A DNA stretch of 64,000 nucleotides from NCBI GenBank assembly GCA_019415335.1, contig DXKH01000137.1:39686-103685 (forward strand), written 5' to 3'. Below the pieces are notes generated by a model. That model had not been told where the DNA came from. It was given only the letters and a program-made list of their open reading frames with translations, and made no database searches. The position numbers were made by a program, and so were the translations under genes. Source of the DNA: Citrobacter sp. GTDB taxonomy: Bacteria > Pseudomonadota > Gammaproteobacteria > Enterobacterales > Enterobacteriaceae. How positions within the stretch are numbered: the first letter of the stretch is position 1; every line of letters starts with the position of its first letter. Below are positions 17,672 to 31,137 of this stretch, in pieces.

Positions 17672-19405
17672 TTACACGGGCCAGATATTATCGATGATGA
17701 TCTGCAAACTGCGGTTGCCGCGAAATTCGTTAATATCCAGTTTGTAGGCCAGCTCAACTTCGCGCACGCCGTTATCCGGCCAGCAGGCGGTATCGACGTT
17801 GAAGGCAATACCGTCCAGCAGCGGCCCCCCGCCAACGGGTTCGACCATCACTTTCAAATGTCGCTCGCCAACCAGACGCTGCTGAAGCAGGCGAAAGCGC
17901 CCGTCAAACAGCGGTTCCGGGAACATTTGCCCCCACGGACCGGCATCACGCAGCAGTTGCGCGACCTCCATCGTCATCTCCGCGGCGCTGAGCGGGCCGT
18001 CAGAGACCACTTCCCCCTGTAACAGCGATGGATCCAGCCATTCGGTGACCAGCTCGCCAAAACGCTGCTGGAACAGGTCGAATTTTGCTTCTTCCAGCGA
18101 CAGTCCCGCCGCCATCGCATGGCCGCCGAATTTAATCATCAGCCCCGGATGCAGCGTATCCAGCCGCTCCAGCGCATCACGCATGTGCAGCCCCTGAATG
18201 GAACGTCCGGAGCCTTTCAGCGTGCCGTCGCCTGCCGGTGCGAAAGCGATCACCGGGCGGTGAAAACGTTCTTTTATACGTGAGGCGAGGATCCCGACCA
18301 CCCCCTGATGCCACTCAGGATGATACATCGCCAGACCACCGGGCAGCGTTTCGCGACTGCGCTCCAGCTTCTCGCACAGGGTCAGCGCTTCCGCCTGCAT
18401 TCCCTGTTCAATCTCTTTACGCGTCTGGTTCAGCGCATCCAGTTCGTTAGCCAGTACCCGCGCTTCGCCAATGTTATCGCACAGCAGCAGCGCCACGCCG
18501 ACGGACATATCATCCAGTCGACCCGCCGCGTTCAGACGCGGACCAAGCGCAAACCCTAAATCGCTGGCAGCGAGCTTTTGCGCATCACGCCTGGAGACTT
18601 CCAGCAACGCTTTGATCCCCGGACGGCATTTCCCGGCGCGAATGCGGCTTAAACCCTGCCAGGTGAGGATTCGATTGTTGGCATCCAGCGGCACCACGTC
18701 CGCCACGGTGCCCAGCGCGACCAGATCGAGCAGATCCGCCAGGTTTGGCGGCGCAATACCGCGTTCGTCAAACCAGCCTTTGTCGCGCAGGAAGGTGCGC
18801 AGGGCGAGCATCAGGTAAAACGCCACGCCCACGCCAGCCAGCGACTTCGACGGGAAATCACAGTCAGGCAGATTCGGGTTGATGATGGCTTCAGCAGCTG
18901 GCAGCGTCTCGCCCGGCAGGTGGTGATCGGTGACCACCACCGGGATCCCCAACGCCCTGGCGTGATCCACACCGGCATGGGAAGAGATACCGTTATCGAC
19001 GGTGACAATTAGCTGCGCACCGCGAGCGTGGGCCTGATCGACCACTTCCGGACTTAAGCCGTAACCATCCTCAAAACGGTTTGGCACGAGGTAGCTGATG
19101 TTATCGCAGCCTAGAGAGCGCATACCCAGCACGCTCAGGGCAGTACTGGTCGCCCCATCCGCATCGAAGTCGCCGACCACGATGATGCGCGTCCCTTCAC
19201 GAAAGGCGTTATAGAGAATGTCGACCGCTTTTTCGACGCCGCTCAGTTGCTGCCACGGCAGCATGCCTTTTACACTGCGCTCAAGATCCTGAGCACTGCG
19301 TACGCCACGACTGGCGTACAGGCGGCGTAGCAGCGGCGGAAGATCAGCAGGCAGTTCTGCCGACTCATCGACTTCCCGCCGACGAAGTTGTATCTGTTGT
19401 TTCAC
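17672..19405 (-). CDS. recJ: RecJ, single-strand 5'-3' DNA exonuclease
   Basis: Acts in RecFOR recombination, mismatch repair and base excision repair. The 577-residue length matches E. coli. DHH-family phosphoesterase motifs are visible: DFDADGATST near residue 80 and VVTDHHLPGE near residue 160. The DHHA1 region follows, with an OB-fold C-terminus. It starts 5 bases after dsbC, so the two are co-transcribed. prfB starts about 105 bases further on. Confidence 0.97.
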   Translation of the reverse strand: MKQQIQLRRREVDESAELPADLPPLLRRLYASRGVRSAQDLERSVKGMLPWQQLSGVEKAVDILYNAFREGTRIIVVGDFDADGATSTALSVLGMRSLGCDNISYLVPNRFEDGYGLSPEVVDQAHARGAQLIVTVDNGISSHAGVDHARALGIPVVVTDHHLPGETLPAAEAIINPNLPDCDFPSKSLAGVGVAFYLMLALRTFLRDKGWFDERGIAPPNLADLLDLVALGTVADVVPLDANNRILTWQGLSRIRAGKCRPGIKALLEVSRRDAQKLAASDLGFALGPRLNAAGRLDDMSVGVALLLCDNIGEARVLANELDALNQTRKEIEQGMQAEALTLCEKLERSRETLPGGLAMYHPEWHQGVVGILASRIKERFHRPVIAFAPAGDGTLKGSGRSIQGLHMRDALERLDTLHPGLMIKFGGHAMAAGLSLEEAKFDLFQQRFGELVTEWLDPSLLQGEVVSDGPLSAAEMTMEVAQLLRDAGPWGQMFPEPLFDGRFRLLQQRLVGERHLKVMVEPVGGGPLLDGIAFNVDTACWPDNGVREVELAYKLDINEFRGNRSLQIIIDNIWPV

Positions 19406-19410
19406 GCGAA

Positions 19411-20124
19411 TTACTTACCACTGGTCTGTTTTTGGTGCTCATCAAGAAACGCTTTCATCTCTTTCGGCCCCTGATAACCTGGCACGACATAGCCGTTGCT
19501 CAGCACAATAGCGGGTGTACCGCTGACGCCAAACTGCACGCCCAACGCATAGTGATCCGCGATGTTCACATCGCAGGTCGCCGCTTTCACGCCTTTGCCT
19601 GCCATCGCGTCATCAAACGCTTTGGCTTTGTCTTTTGCACACCAGATGGACTTCATATCCTGCTCGGCCTGACTTTCCAGGCCCTGACGCGGGAAGGCGA
19701 GGTAGCGCACGGTAATGCCCAGCGCATTGTAGTCCTTCATCTCTTCATGCAGCTTGTGACAGTAGCCACAGGTGATATCGGTAAAGACGGTAATGACGTG
19801 TTTTTCCTGTGGCGCTTTATAAACGATCATTTCGCTTTCCAGCGCGTTCAGGTGCTTCATCAGCAGTTGGTTGGTCACGTTGACCGGCGTCGCGCCGCTG
19901 ACATCGTACATTGGTCCCTGAATGATGTGTTTACCGTCTTCCGTTACGTACAGCACGCCGCTGTTGGTCAGCACCGTTTTCATCCCGGCAACCGGGGCGG
20001 GCTGAATATCCGTGCTCTGCACACCCAGTTTTGTCAGAGACTGGCGGATTGCGGCGTCGTCGGCGTGTGCCAGGCCGGAAAACGCAGTGGCCAGCAGGGT
20101 AAACAGCATTAAACCTTTTTTCAT
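19411..20124 (-). CDS. dsbC: DsbC, periplasmic disulfide isomerase/chaperone
   Basis: Reshuffles wrong disulfides in the periplasm; it is kept reduced by DsbD. The 237-residue precursor begins with a classic signal peptide (MKKGLMLFTLLATAFSGLAHA) cleaved before DDAA. The N-terminal dimerisation domain is followed by a thioredoxin fold with active site CGYC near residues 119-122 and the cis-proline loop GVSGTPA. The start at 20124 is chosen because it opens the signal peptide; ten upstream in-frame residues do not fit. It lies between xerD and recJ, as in E. coli. Confidence 0.96.
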   Translation of the reverse strand: MKKGLMLFTLLATAFSGLAHADDAAIRQSLTKLGVQSTDIQPAPVAGMKTVLTNSGVLYVTEDGKHIIQGPMYDVSGATPVNVTNQLLMKHLNALESEMIVYKAPQEKHVITVFTDITCGYCHKLHEEMKDYNALGITVRYLAFPRQGLESQAEQDMKSIWCAKDKAKAFDDAMAGKGVKAATCDVNIADHYALGVQFGVSGTPAIVLSNGYVVPGYQGPKEMKAFLDEHQKQTSGK

Positions 20125-20147
20125 AACCTTTCCTGTTCGCTCAGCAT

Positions 20148-21044
20148 TCACGCTCTTGGGTGATGCTGTTGATGAAGTTGACGCAAGCGCGCTGTCGCGA
20201 CATGAGTATAAATCTGTGTGGTGGAGAGATCGCTGTGACCCAGCAACATCTGCACCACGCGCAAATCAGCGCCATGATTGAGCAAATGCGTGGCAAATGC
20301 GTGGCGTAAAACGTGCGGCGACAGCTTTTCACTGTCGATTCCCGCTAAGACGGCATAGTGCTTAATGCGGTGCCAGAACGTCTGGCGCGTCATCTGCTGG
20401 GCACGCTGACTGGGAAATAACACATCAATCGACACGCCATTAAGCAACCACGGACGCCCATGTTCCAGGTACGTCTCCACCCAGTACACCGCCTCTTCGC
20501 CCAAGGGAACGAGACGCTCTTTATTGCCTTTACCGATCACCCGAACCACGCCCTGACGCAGACTGACATCGCTCATCGTCAGTCCAACCAGTTCAGACAC
20601 GCGCAGTCCGGTGGCATATAAAATCTCAAGCATGGCTTTATCGCGTAACTCCAGCGGTTGGTCAACCACGGGCGCCTGTAATAATCTCTCAACTTGCGCT
20701 TCACTGAGATCTTTCGGCAGGCGCTGCGGGAGCTTTGGCGATGCCAGCGTCGCGCTTGGATCGTCGGTGCGGATCTTCTCGCGGTAAAGATGCTGGAAAA
20801 GCCGCCGCACCGCGCTCAGCAGTCGTGCGGTACTGGTGGCTTTATACCCGCCGTCCATCCGCTCGGCCAGCAAGGCCTGTAAATCGTCGCTTTGCGCGGT
20901 TTCCAGCGACACCTGACGGTGCGCGAGCCACTCCACCAGCATGGTCAAGTCACGGCGATAGGCACTCAGCGTATTTTCCGCCAGATTTTTCTCCAGCCAG
21001 AGCGCATCAAGGAATTGTTCGATGCGCGCAAGATCCTTTTCCAC
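20148..21044 (-). CDS. xerD: XerD, site-specific tyrosine recombinase
   Basis: Works with XerC and FtsK at dif to resolve chromosome dimers. A GTG start at 21044 gives 298 residues, exactly the E. coli length, and lies 6 bases after AGAGGT; an upstream in-frame ATG at 21074 has no such site. The core-binding domain covers about residues 1-100. The catalytic residues are in place: Arg in ATGLRVSEL, Lys in GKGNKERL, His-x-x-Arg in SPHVLRHAF, His in LGHSDLS, and the Tyr nucleophile in TTQIYTHV. It heads the operon with dsbC and recJ and is divergent from fldB. Confidence 0.96.
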   Translation of the reverse strand: MEKDLARIEQFLDALWLEKNLAENTLSAYRRDLTMLVEWLAHRQVSLETAQSDDLQALLAERMDGGYKATSTARLLSAVRRLFQHLYREKIRTDDPSATLASPKLPQRLPKDLSEAQVERLLQAPVVDQPLELRDKAMLEILYATGLRVSELVGLTMSDVSLRQGVVRVIGKGNKERLVPLGEEAVYWVETYLEHGRPWLLNGVSIDVLFPSQRAQQMTRQTFWHRIKHYAVLAGIDSEKLSPHVLRHAFATHLLNHGADLRVVQMLLGHSDLSTTQIYTHVATARLRQLHQQHHPRA

Positions 21045-21144
21045 ATCTACCTCTTTGATTCTGCAATCTGCCATTATGACTCAATGATACGGGTTTCTGG
21101 TACACTACGCGCAAAGTCATAGCAAGTATTGAGACGTTTACGCG

Positions 21145-21666
21145 ATGAATATTGGTCTTTTTTACGGTTCCAGCACCTGCTACACCGAGATGGCCGCGGA
21201 GAAAATTCGCGACATCATCGGCCCAGAACTGGTAACGCTGCATAATCTGAAAGATGATGCCCCGGCCCTGATGGAACAATACGATGTACTGATCTTAGGC
21301 ATTCCCACCTGGGATTTCGGTGAAATTCAGGAGGACTGGGAAGCCGTCTGGGATCAACTGGACGAACTCAACCTCGACGGCAAAATTGTCGCGCTTTACG
21401 GTATGGGCGACCAGTTAGGCTACGGCGAGTGGTTCCTTGACGCGCTGGGCATGTTGCATGACAAACTGTCGATCAAAGGCGTTAAATTCGTCGGTTACTG
21501 GCCTACCGAAGGCTACGAGTTCACCAGCCCTAAACCCGTCATTGCCGAGGGGAAGTTGTTCGTCGGTCTCGCCCTGGATGAAACTAATCAATACGATCTC
21601 AGCGATGAACGTATTCAGGCATGGTGTGAGCAAATTCTCGGCGAAATGGCCGAGCACTATTCCTGA
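21145..21666 (+). CDS. fldB: FldB, flavodoxin 2
   Basis: A 173-residue FMN electron carrier, the E. coli length. The phosphate-binding loop is YGSSTCYTE at the N-terminus, and the flavin loops around TWDFGE and GMGDQLGY are of the long-chain flavodoxin type. In E. coli it is induced by oxidative stress through SoxRS. It is divergent from xerD, with 100 bases between starts, and is followed by a REP element. Confidence 0.96.
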   Translation: MNIGLFYGSSTCYTEMAAEKIRDIIGPELVTLHNLKDDAPALMEQYDVLILGIPTWDFGEIQEDWEAVWDQLDELNLDGKIVALYGMGDQLGYGEWFLDALGMLHDKLSIKGVKFVGYWPTEGYEFTSPKPVIAEGKLFVGLALDETNQYDLSDERIQAWCEQILGEMAEHYS

Positions 21667-21676
21667 TAACCCTTTT

Positions 21677-21707
21677 GCCGGATGGCGGCGTGAACGCCTT
21701 ATCCGGC
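21677..21707. repeat. REP element after fldB
   Basis: Imperfect palindrome with arms GCCGGAT and ATCCGGC around GGCGGCGTGAACGCCTT, the classic enterobacterial REP form. It lies in the convergent fldB-cptA gap. Confidence 0.85.
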
Positions 21708-21766
21708 TTATATGGCGCACCGAATCACAGGCCTTAAAGCTGTGCGCCATCAGACGTTCGTTGGCA

Positions 21767-22436
<670 letters not shown>

Positions 22437-22677
22437 TCACTCAAATGAACTACCCGGCTATTGTAACGTGTTTTTCATCCTGTTTTACGGGAATATCCGT
22501 AACCACAAGCGCGATCGCTAATTAAATCCCCAATAAGTCAATGGGTTCATCATTTCTGGATGCCGCCTCGCAATCTATAAGATAAGGCACAAATGGGACT
22601 ATCAAAGCGCTTGCATTGGGCAATAGCTCTTTTACCATTAGTCATTATCACTGCGTTAAGCAAATCAGGACATTTTT

Positions 22678-23658
22678 ATGGCATTTACTCCATTTCCACC
22701 TCGTCAGCCGTCAGCTTCCGCACGTTTGCCCGTGACGTTGATGACGTTAGATGACTGGGCGCTGGCCACGATTACCGGTGCTGACAGCGAGAAGTATATC
22801 CAGGGTCAGGTGACGGCTGACGTGAGCCAACTGAATGAACATCAGCACGTACTGGCCGCCCATTGCGACGCCAAAGGTAAAATGTGGAGCAACCTGCGAC
22901 TGTTCCGCGACGGTGACGGCTTTGCCTGGATTGAACGCCGTAGTCTGCGTGACGCGCAGGTGACCGAACTGAAAAAATACGCCGTGTTCTCGAAAGTGGC
23001 GATAACCCCGAACGATGAACGTGTGCTGCTGGGCGTCGCGGGTTTCCAGGCGCGAGCCGCCCTGGCGAATCTGTTTAGTGAACTGCCTGACAGCGAAAAG
23101 CCCGTCACGCGTGAAGGGGCGAGCACCCTGCTGTGGTTTGAACATCCGGTGGAGCGCTTCCTGTTGATTACCGATGTGACAACAGCAGAAACCGTGACTG
23201 AAAAACTGCGTGGCGAAGCTGAACTGAATAACAGCCAGCAGTGGTTAGCGCTGGATATCGAGGCCGGTCTTCCGGTGATTGATTCCGTCAACAGCGCCCA
23301 GTTTATTCCGCAGGCGACCAACCTCCAGGCGCTGGGCGGTATCAGCTTTAAGAAAGGCTGCTATACCGGACAGGAAATGGTGGCGCGAGCGAAATTCCGC
23401 GGGGCAAACAAACGCGCATTATGGTCTCTGGTGGGTAAGGCCAGCCGTGTACCGGAAGCGGGTGACGATCTTGAGATGAAAATGGGTGAGAACTGGCGTC
23501 GAACTGGCACCGTCCTCGCCGCCGTGCAACTCGATGACGGTCAATTACTGGTACAGGTGGTGATGAACAACGATATGGAAGCCGACAGCGTATTCCGCGT
23601 ACGCGACGATGCCAACACGTTGCACATCGCACCGCTGCCCTACTCGCTGGAAGAGTAA
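22678..23658 (+). CDS. ygfZ: YgfZ, folate-binding Fe-S cluster assembly/repair protein
   Basis: A 326-residue protein of the GcvT-like fold, the E. coli length. The family motif KGCYTGQE, with its essential cysteine, is in [14 protein letters not shown] near residue 228. It supports the activity of Fe-S enzymes such as MiaB and is tetrahydrofolate-dependent. It is divergent from sdhE across a 256-base gap in which I see no gene. An imperfect REP-like palindrome follows. Confidence 0.96.
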   Translation: MAFTPFPPRQPSASARLPVTLMTLDDWALATITGADSEKYIQGQVTADVSQLNEHQHVLAAHCDAKGKMWSNLRLFRDGDGFAWIERRSLRDAQVTELKKYAVFSKVAITPNDERVLLGVAGFQARAALANLFSELPDSEKPVTREGASTLLWFEHPVERFLLITDVTTAETVTEKLRGEAELNNSQQWLALDIEAGLPVIDSVNSAQFIPQATNLQALGGISFKKGCYTGQEMVARAKFRGANKRALWSLVGKASRVPEAGDDLEMKMGENWRRTGTVLAAVQLDDGQLLVQVVMNNDMEADSVFRVRDDANTLHIAPLPYSLEE

Positions 23659-23673
23659 CGTAATCACGCCCGA

Positions 23674-23729
23674 TGACGTTTCGCTTATCAGGCCTACGGA
23701 AAAGGACTCCCAGGCTTGATAAGGCGTCA
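23674..23729. repeat. REP-like palindrome between ygfZ and yqfA
   Basis: TGACGTTTCGCTTATCAGGCCT pairs imperfectly with AGGCTTGATAAGGCGTCA. It fills the gap between the convergent genes and may act as a two-way terminator or mRNA stabiliser. Confidence 0.65.
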
Positions 23730-23739
23730 AAGCATCACG

Positions 23740-24402
<663 letters not shown>

Positions 24403-24561
24403 TTACCCCGGAGAAACGAACTCGTTCGTGATTGCGCCTCTAGCGTAACTGAGAATGGTTCCAGTGAACACCTGTTAGCTAAAATAAATATCATATTAAG
24501 ACTAATCGTTATAAATCATTATGTTGAAACTCATTTTTCAACTAACAGTTGTTCATTTAAT

Positions 24562-24873
24562 TCAAAGGCATTTAAAATCAATCACATAAAACTGTGACTG
24601 ATTCGGGTAAATCTCACCAATCACTCGCTTCAGTTCCTCCAGCGTCATGTTTTCCTGCTGTGCATGTTTTTCCGTCAGCGTATCGAGCGTGACGGTTGAC
24701 GTACCCAGCACCTCAATCGTGCAAAAATAGCCGTCGTCCTCGAAACGCCCGACCCGCAGAATGTCACCAGCCCTGAAGTGAGCTTCTGACTCATCACGAA
24801 TGGTGATCGTTTTACGTCCTGCCAGAATGTCGTCCTGGAAACGCTGAAAAAAAGTGATGTCATTTGGCTGCAT
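24562..24873 (-). CDS. yqfB: YqfB, N4-acetylcytidine amidohydrolase (ASCH domain)
   Basis: A 103-residue ASCH-domain protein. The E. coli protein hydrolyses N4-acetylcytidine to cytidine and acetate. The start at 24873 ([12 protein letters not shown]) gives the E. coli length; a longer open frame overlaps the divergent regulator and does not fit. The motif around [14 protein letters not shown] near residues 20-35 carries the likely catalytic Thr, Lys and Glu. It is divergent from the RpiR-type regulator by about 50 bases. Confidence 0.93.
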   Translation of the reverse strand: MQPNDITFFQRFQDDILAGRKTITIRDESEAHFRAGDILRVGRFEDDGYFCTIEVLGTSTVTLDTLTEKHAQQENMTLEELKRVIGEIYPNQSQFYVIDFKCL

Positions 24874-24925
24874 GTTATTATTCCCTTTAGGTAAAATCTG
24901 ATGAGTGAGTATTGCCATTGTGAGT

Positions 24926-25654
24926 ATGTTCTCCCACGCTGCCATCGCCAGTCTCAACAACATTGAGATGTTGGTCTACAACTATGTTGTCAAGAACCGT
25001 GACAAAGTCATGTATATGACCATTCGGGAACTGGCTGAAGCGGCGGGCGTGTCAACCACCACCGTGCTGCGCTTCTGTCGCAAGCTTAACTGTGAAGGCT
25101 ACTCCGAATTTCGCGTACGCTTTAAATTATATTTAGAGCAGAACGAACCGCAACAGGCTAATTTTGGCGCCAGCGAGATTATCAGTTTCTTTAAAGGGGT
25201 AAATAACGATGAATTTGATCAATTACTCGATCAGGCGGTAGAGATTATTTTATCGTCCGAGCGCATTATATTTGTCGGTGCCGGTACCTCAGGTGCGTTA
25301 GCGAAATATGGCGCACGTTTTTTCTCAAATGTCGGGAAATTCAGCAACCACATTGACGATCCTTATTTCCCGGTCACTAACGACATGGCGCGTAATGCGC
25401 TGGCGATTGTGCTATCGGTCTCTGGCGAAACCGAAGAGATCCTGCGCTTTGCCAGCCAGTTCAGCCTGCATAACTGCAAAGTGCTTTCGATTACCAGCCA
25501 TGAACACTCGCGCCTCGCCAAACTGGCGGACTTTAATCTCTCCTGGCATGTGCCGCAAACCCGTATTGCCGGTGTGTACGATATCACCACACAAATTCCC
25601 GTTATTTATATTCTCGAATCTCTTGGTCGAAAGCTGGCGAAAAAATTATCGTAA
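24926..25654 (+). CDS. RpiR/MurR-family transcription regulator (HTH + SIS domain)
   Basis: About 242 residues. The N-terminal helix-turn-helix covers about residues 30-60 ([23 protein letters not shown]). A SIS sugar-phosphate-binding domain covers about 115-235 ([17 protein letters not shown] and [11 protein letters not shown]). The ATG at 24926 is used; an in-frame GTG at 24905 would add 7 residues, and neither has a strong ribosome binding site. It lies directly before bglA on the same strand and likely senses a phosphorylated sugar to control bglA, which is inference from context. E. coli K-12 lacks a regulator here, as I recall. Its base use looks more AT-rich than its neighbours. Confidence 0.88.
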   Translation: MFSHAAIASLNNIEMLVYNYVVKNRDKVMYMTIRELAEAAGVSTTTVLRFCRKLNCEGYSEFRVRFKLYLEQNEPQQANFGASEIISFFKGVNNDEFDQLLDQAVEIILSSERIIFVGAGTSGALAKYGARFFSNVGKFSNHIDDPYFPVTNDMARNALAIVLSVSGETEEILRFASQFSLHNCKVLSITSHEHSRLAKLADFNLSWHVPQTRIAGVYDITTQIPVIYILESLGRKLAKKLS

Positions 25655-25689
25655 AAAACAGACTGTTTTTTGGCGGTAACAAATTACCG
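25653..25689. promoter_or_regulatory. Two inverted repeats before bglA (operator or terminator)
   Basis: AAAAAACA-GAC-TGTTTTTT (25653-25671) overlaps the regulator stop codon; CGGTAA-CAAA-TTACCG (25674-25689) follows. The first could terminate the regulator transcript, since it ends in Ts, or both could be binding sites of the RpiR-type protein ahead of a bglA promoter. Confidence 0.45.
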
Positions 25690-25760
25690 TTTCGCTATTT
25701 TGTTATATCGTGACATTTACCTTCCCTTTGTTAGACTCAAATCAGTTTGTATTTATTTGA

Positions 25761-27206
<1,446 letters not shown>

Positions 27207-27212
27207 GTTTTT

Positions 27213-27303
27213 GCCGGATAACGGCGTAAACGCCTTATCCGGCCTACACTCCCCATCCCGAATCATCATGTTTGCCGGATATCGCGCAACGACATCCGGC
27301 AAA
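27213..27303. repeat. Two REP units between bglA and ygfF
   Basis: Unit 1 (27213-27243) has arms GCCGGAT/ATCCGGC. Unit 2 (27271-27303) has arms TTTGCCGGAT/ATCCGGCAAA. They lie in the convergent bglA-ygfF gap. Confidence 0.85.
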
Positions 27304-27310
27304 CAATACG

Positions 27311-28054
27311 TTATTTCCCGCCCGCCAATTCCAGAAAACTGCCCGTGACATACGACGCTTTCTCGCTCAGTAGCCAGACAATAGCCTGCGCCACCTCTTC
27401 CGGCTGTCCGCCACGCTGCATAGGTAACATCGACTTCACGCGATCCACCCGCCCTGGCTCGCCGCCGGAGGCGTGAATTTCGGTGTAGATAAGCCCCGGA
27501 CGCACGCCGTTGACCCGGATCCCTTGCGCCGCCACCTCCAGCGCCAGGCCGGTGGTCAGCGAATCGACGGCCCCTTTCGACGCCGCGTAATCAACATATT
27601 CCCCCGGCGCGCCCAGACGTGACGCCGCTGACGATACGTTCACAATCGCCCCGCCGTGACCACCGTGTTTGTGCGACATGCGCTTGACCGCTTCGCGACT
27701 GCAGAGGAAATACCCCGTCACGTTGGTCGCCAGCACGCGGTTAATCCGCTCGGCGGAGAGGTTTTCGATTGTACATTGTTCAAACAAAATTCCGGCATTA
27801 TTGACCAGCGCCGCCAGCGGTTCATTTTCACGGTCGATCGATTCGAACATCGCCACGACCTGCGCTTCGTCACTGATATCTGCGCGCAGGGTAAACGCTT
27901 TTCCCCCGGCTGCGACTATCTTGTTCACCACGTCGGTGGCGGCCCGAATATTGTGATGAAAGTTGACGGCAACCGTGTAACCCTCATCTGCCAGTTGTAA
28001 CGCGGTCGCCCGCCCAATACCGCGACTACCGCCGGTAACCAGTGCGATTCCCAT
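27311..28054 (-). CDS. ygfF: YgfF, short-chain dehydrogenase/reductase
   Basis: A 247-residue classical SDR, the E. coli length. The cofactor loop is TGGSRGIGRA near residue 7, the NNAG motif is VNNAGILF, and the catalytic YxxxK is in YAASKGA near residue 160, with the Ser in NVSSAAS. The substrate is unknown; E. coli YgfF is described as a glucose-dehydrogenase-like SDR. It lies downstream of gcvP on the same strand but is separated by a REP element. Confidence 0.92.
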   Translation of the reverse strand: MGIALVTGGSRGIGRATALQLADEGYTVAVNFHHNIRAATDVVNKIVAAGGKAFTLRADISDEAQVVAMFESIDRENEPLAALVNNAGILFEQCTIENLSAERINRVLATNVTGYFLCSREAVKRMSHKHGGHGGAIVNVSSAASRLGAPGEYVDYAASKGAVDSLTTGLALEVAAQGIRVNGVRPGLIYTEIHASGGEPGRVDRVKSMLPMQRGGQPEEVAQAIVWLLSEKASYVTGSFLELAGGK

Positions 28055-28076
28055 GGAGTTCTCCTGATATGAAAAA

Positions 28077-28104
28077 GCCGGGTGGCGGCTTCGCCTTACC
28101 CGGC
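28077..28104. repeat. REP element between gcvP and ygfF
   Basis: Arms GCCGGGT and ACCCGGC around GGCGGCTTCGCCTT form the REP palindrome, about 30 bases after the gcvP stop. Confidence 0.82.
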
Positions 28105-28132
28105 CTACAAATGATTTGCTACTGTGGAAAAA

Positions 28133-31006
28133 TTACTGGTATTCGCTCATCGGCACGCAGGAGCAGAACAGGTTACGGTCGCCGTAAACGTCATCAAGAC
28201 GCTTCACGGTTGGCCAGTACTTGTTCGCCACGCCCGCCGGGAAGACGGCGACCTCACGGCTGTAACCGTGATTCCACTCTGCCACCAGCTCGTTCTGGGT
28301 ATGCGGCGCGTTAACCAGCGGGTTATCTTCCAGGGACCAGACACCGGCCTTCACGCTGTCAATTTCTGCGCGAATCGCCAGCATCGCGTTGATAAAGCGA
28401 TCCAGTTCCACTTTGCTTTCAGATTCCGTCGGTTCAACCATCAGCGTACCCGCGACCGGGAACGACATCGTCGGCGCATGGAAACCGTAGTCGATCAAGC
28501 GTTTGGCAATATCCAGTTCACTGATGCCGGTCTCTTCTTTCAGCGGACGGATGTCGAGAATACACTCATGCGCCACGCGACCATCACGGCCGGTATACAG
28601 AACCGGGAACGCGTCTTTCAGTCGGCTGGCGATGTAGTTGGCATTCAGAATCGCTACCTGACTTGCCTGCTTCAGTCCTTCCGCACCCATCATGCGGATG
28701 TACATCCAGCTGATCGGCAGAATTGATGCGCTACCAAACGGTGCGGCAGAAACCGCGCCCTGACGGGTCAGCATCCCTTCAATCTGCACCACGCTGTGTC
28801 CCGGTACAAACGGTGCCAGATGCGATTTCACGCCAATCGGTCCCATGCCTGGACCGCCGCCGCCGTGCGGAATGCAGAAGGTTTTGTGCAGGTTAAGGTG
28901 TGAAACGTCAGCACCGATAAAGCCTGGAGAGGTGATGCCCACCTGCGCGTTCATGTTTGCGCCGTCGAGATAAACCTGACCACCGAACTGATGCACAATC
29001 TCGCACACTTCACGGATTGTCTCTTCGTAAACACCGTGGGTAGACGGATAGGTCACCATGATGCAAGAGAGGTTTTCGCCCGCCTGACCGGCTTTTTCAC
29101 GCAGATCGCCAAGATCGATGTTACCGTTCTTATCACAGGCCACGACCACCACCTGCATCCCCGCCATCTGAGCAGAAGCCGGGTTAGTCCCGTGCGCAGA
29201 GGCCGGGATCAGACAGATGTCGCGATGCCCCTCATTGCGGCTTTCGTGGTAATGACGGATCGCCAGCAGACCGGCGTATTCGCCCTGCGCGCCAGAGTTC
29301 GGCTGCATACAAACGGCGTCGTAACCGGTCAGTTTGACCAGCCAGTCAGACAGTTGACCGATCATCTGATGATACCCTTCCGCTTGTTCTGGCGGGCAGA
29401 ACGGATGCAATTCAGCAAATTCCGGCCAGGTGATCGGGATCATCTCTGCTGCGGCGTTCAGCTTCATGGTGCAGGAACCCAGCGGGATCATCGCCTGATT
29501 CAGCGCCAGATCTTTACGCTCCAGCGAGTGCATGTAGCGCATCATCTCGGTTTCGCTGTGGTAGCGATTGAATACCGGATGGCTCAGGATAGCGTCATCA
29601 CGCAGCATACTTTCCTGAATCGAACGGCTGTCGTGCGCCACCTCTTTGTCCAGCGTGTCGATGTTCAGACCGTGGCTGTCACCCAGCAGGACAGTGAACA
29701 ACTGCACGACATTTTCACGAGTGGTGGTTTCGTCAAGCGTAATGCCTACTGCGTTATGGATATCACTGCGCAGGTTGATTTCTGCCGCTTGCGCACGCGC
29801 CAGCACCGCCGCTTTGTCCGCCACTTCCACGCACAGCGTGTCGAAGTAGTGAGCATGACGCAGCTTCAGCCCTTTTTGTTGCAGGCCCGCCGCCAGAATG
29901 TCGGTCAGACGGTGGATACGGTTCGCGATGCGTTTCAGGCCAACCGGGCCATGATAAACGGCATACAGGCTGGCGATATTGGCCAGCAGCACCTGTGAGG
30001 TACAAATGTTGGAGTTCGCTTTCTCGCGGCGAATATGCTGCTCACGCGTCTGCATCGCCATGCGCAGCGCAGTATTGCCCGCCGCATCTTTCGATACGCC
30101 GATAATACGGCCCGGCATGGAGCGTTTGAATTCATCTTTCGCAGCAAAGAATGCCGCGTGCGGGCCGCCGTAACCCATCGGTACGCCAAAGCGTTGCGCA
30201 GAGCCGAAAACAATGTCCGCGCCCTGTTTGCCCGGCGCGGTCAGCAGCACCAGCGCCATAAAATCGGCCGCAACGCTGACGATCACTTTACGTGACTTCA
30301 GTTCGCTAATCAGCGCGCTGTAGTCGTGGACTTCACCGGTGGTTCCCACCTGCTGTAACAGCACGCCGAACACATCCTGGTGATCCAGCACTTTCGTTGC
30401 ATCATCCACAATCACGTCAAAACCAAAGGTTTCTGCACGCGTACGCACAACATCCAGCGTTTGCGGATGCACATCTGCGGCCACGAAGAAACGGTTCGCG
30501 TTTTTCAGTTTGCTGATGCGCTTCGCCATTGCCATCGCTTCTGCAGCCGCGGTGGCTTCATCGAGTAGCGATGCGGAGGCCATATCCAGACCGGTCAGAT
30601 CCAGTGTCACCTGCTGGAAGTTCAACAGCGCTTCCAGACGGCCCTGAGACACTTCCGGCTGATACGGCGTATAGGCGGTGTACCAGCCTGGATTTTCCAG
30701 CATATTACGCAGGATAACCGGTGGCAGCTGCACGGCGGTATAACCCATACCAATGAATGACGTGAAGCGCTTGTTACGCCCGGCGATAGCCTTTAATTCT
30801 GCCAGCGCGGCGTATTCGGTCGCCGCCTCGCCAACCTGCGGCGGAGTCGCGAGCTGAATGTCTTTCGGCACAATCTGGCCGATCAACGCATTTAACGACT
30901 CGGCGCCAACCGCATTCAGCATCTCTTGCTGCTGCTCGGCGTCCGGTCCGATGTGGCGTTCAATGAAAGCGCCGCTGTTTTCAAGCTGGCTTAACGTCTG
31001 TGTCAT
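28133..31006 (-). CDS. gcvP: GcvP, glycine dehydrogenase (decarboxylating), P protein
   Basis: PLP enzyme that decarboxylates glycine and passes the aminomethyl group to lipoyl-GcvH. The 957-residue length matches E. coli. It is a fused two-half P protein; the PLP lysine is in [16 protein letters not shown] in the C-terminal half (about residue 708). Last gene of gcvTHP; a double REP separates it from gcvH. E. coli expression is glycine-induced through GcvA, with Lrp and PurR also acting. Confidence 0.97.
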   Translation of the reverse strand: MTQTLSQLENSGAFIERHIGPDAEQQQEMLNAVGAESLNALIGQIVPKDIQLATPPQVGEAATEYAALAELKAIAGRNKRFTSFIGMGYTAVQLPPVILRNMLENPGWYTAYTPYQPEVSQGRLEALLNFQQVTLDLTGLDMASASLLDEATAAAEAMAMAKRISKLKNANRFFVAADVHPQTLDVVRTRAETFGFDVIVDDATKVLDHQDVFGVLLQQVGTTGEVHDYSALISELKSRKVIVSVAADFMALVLLTAPGKQGADIVFGSAQRFGVPMGYGGPHAAFFAAKDEFKRSMPGRIIGVSKDAAGNTALRMAMQTREQHIRREKANSNICTSQVLLANIASLYAVYHGPVGLKRIANRIHRLTDILAAGLQQKGLKLRHAHYFDTLCVEVADKAAVLARAQAAEINLRSDIHNAVGITLDETTTRENVVQLFTVLLGDSHGLNIDTLDKEVAHDSRSIQESMLRDDAILSHPVFNRYHSETEMMRYMHSLERKDLALNQAMIPLGSCTMKLNAAAEMIPITWPEFAELHPFCPPEQAEGYHQMIGQLSDWLVKLTGYDAVCMQPNSGAQGEYAGLLAIRHYHESRNEGHRDICLIPASAHGTNPASAQMAGMQVVVVACDKNGNIDLGDLREKAGQAGENLSCIMVTYPSTHGVYEETIREVCEIVHQFGGQVYLDGANMNAQVGITSPGFIGADVSHLNLHKTFCIPHGGGGPGMGPIGVKSHLAPFVPGHSVVQIEGMLTRQGAVSAAPFGSASILPISWMYIRMMGAEGLKQASQVAILNANYIASRLKDAFPVLYTGRDGRVAHECILDIRPLKEETGISELDIAKRLIDYGFHAPTMSFPVAGTLMVEPTESESKVELDRFINAMLAIRAEIDSVKAGVWSLEDNPLVNAPHTQNELVAEWNHGYSREVAVFPAGVANKYWPTVKRLDDVYGDRNLFCSCVPMSEYQ

Positions 31007-31057
31007 GGGCGATGGTTCCTGAAACGTGCAGTGAATCGTGATTGTCTCTGTCTGCGT

Positions 31058-31127
31058 GCCCGGTGGCGCTAACGCTTACCGGGCCTACGCATGCCTTCCA
31101 GGCCGGATAAGCGCAGCGCCATCCGGC
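31058..31127. repeat. Double REP (BIME-like) between gcvH and gcvP
   Basis: Two units (31058-31084 with arms GCCCGGT/ACCGGGC, 31102-31127 with arms GCCGGAT/ATCCGGC) lie inside the gcv operon and may affect the relative stability of the gcvTH and gcvP mRNA parts. Confidence 0.8.
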
Positions 31128-31137
31128 AAAGGCATAT

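Noticed and set aside
24421..24561. AT-rich stretch between yqfA and yqfB as a foreign insertion or Fur-regulated region
   Set aside because: It is only about 140 bases, with no inverted ends, no gene and no good Fur box; it is most likely promoter and terminator sequence.
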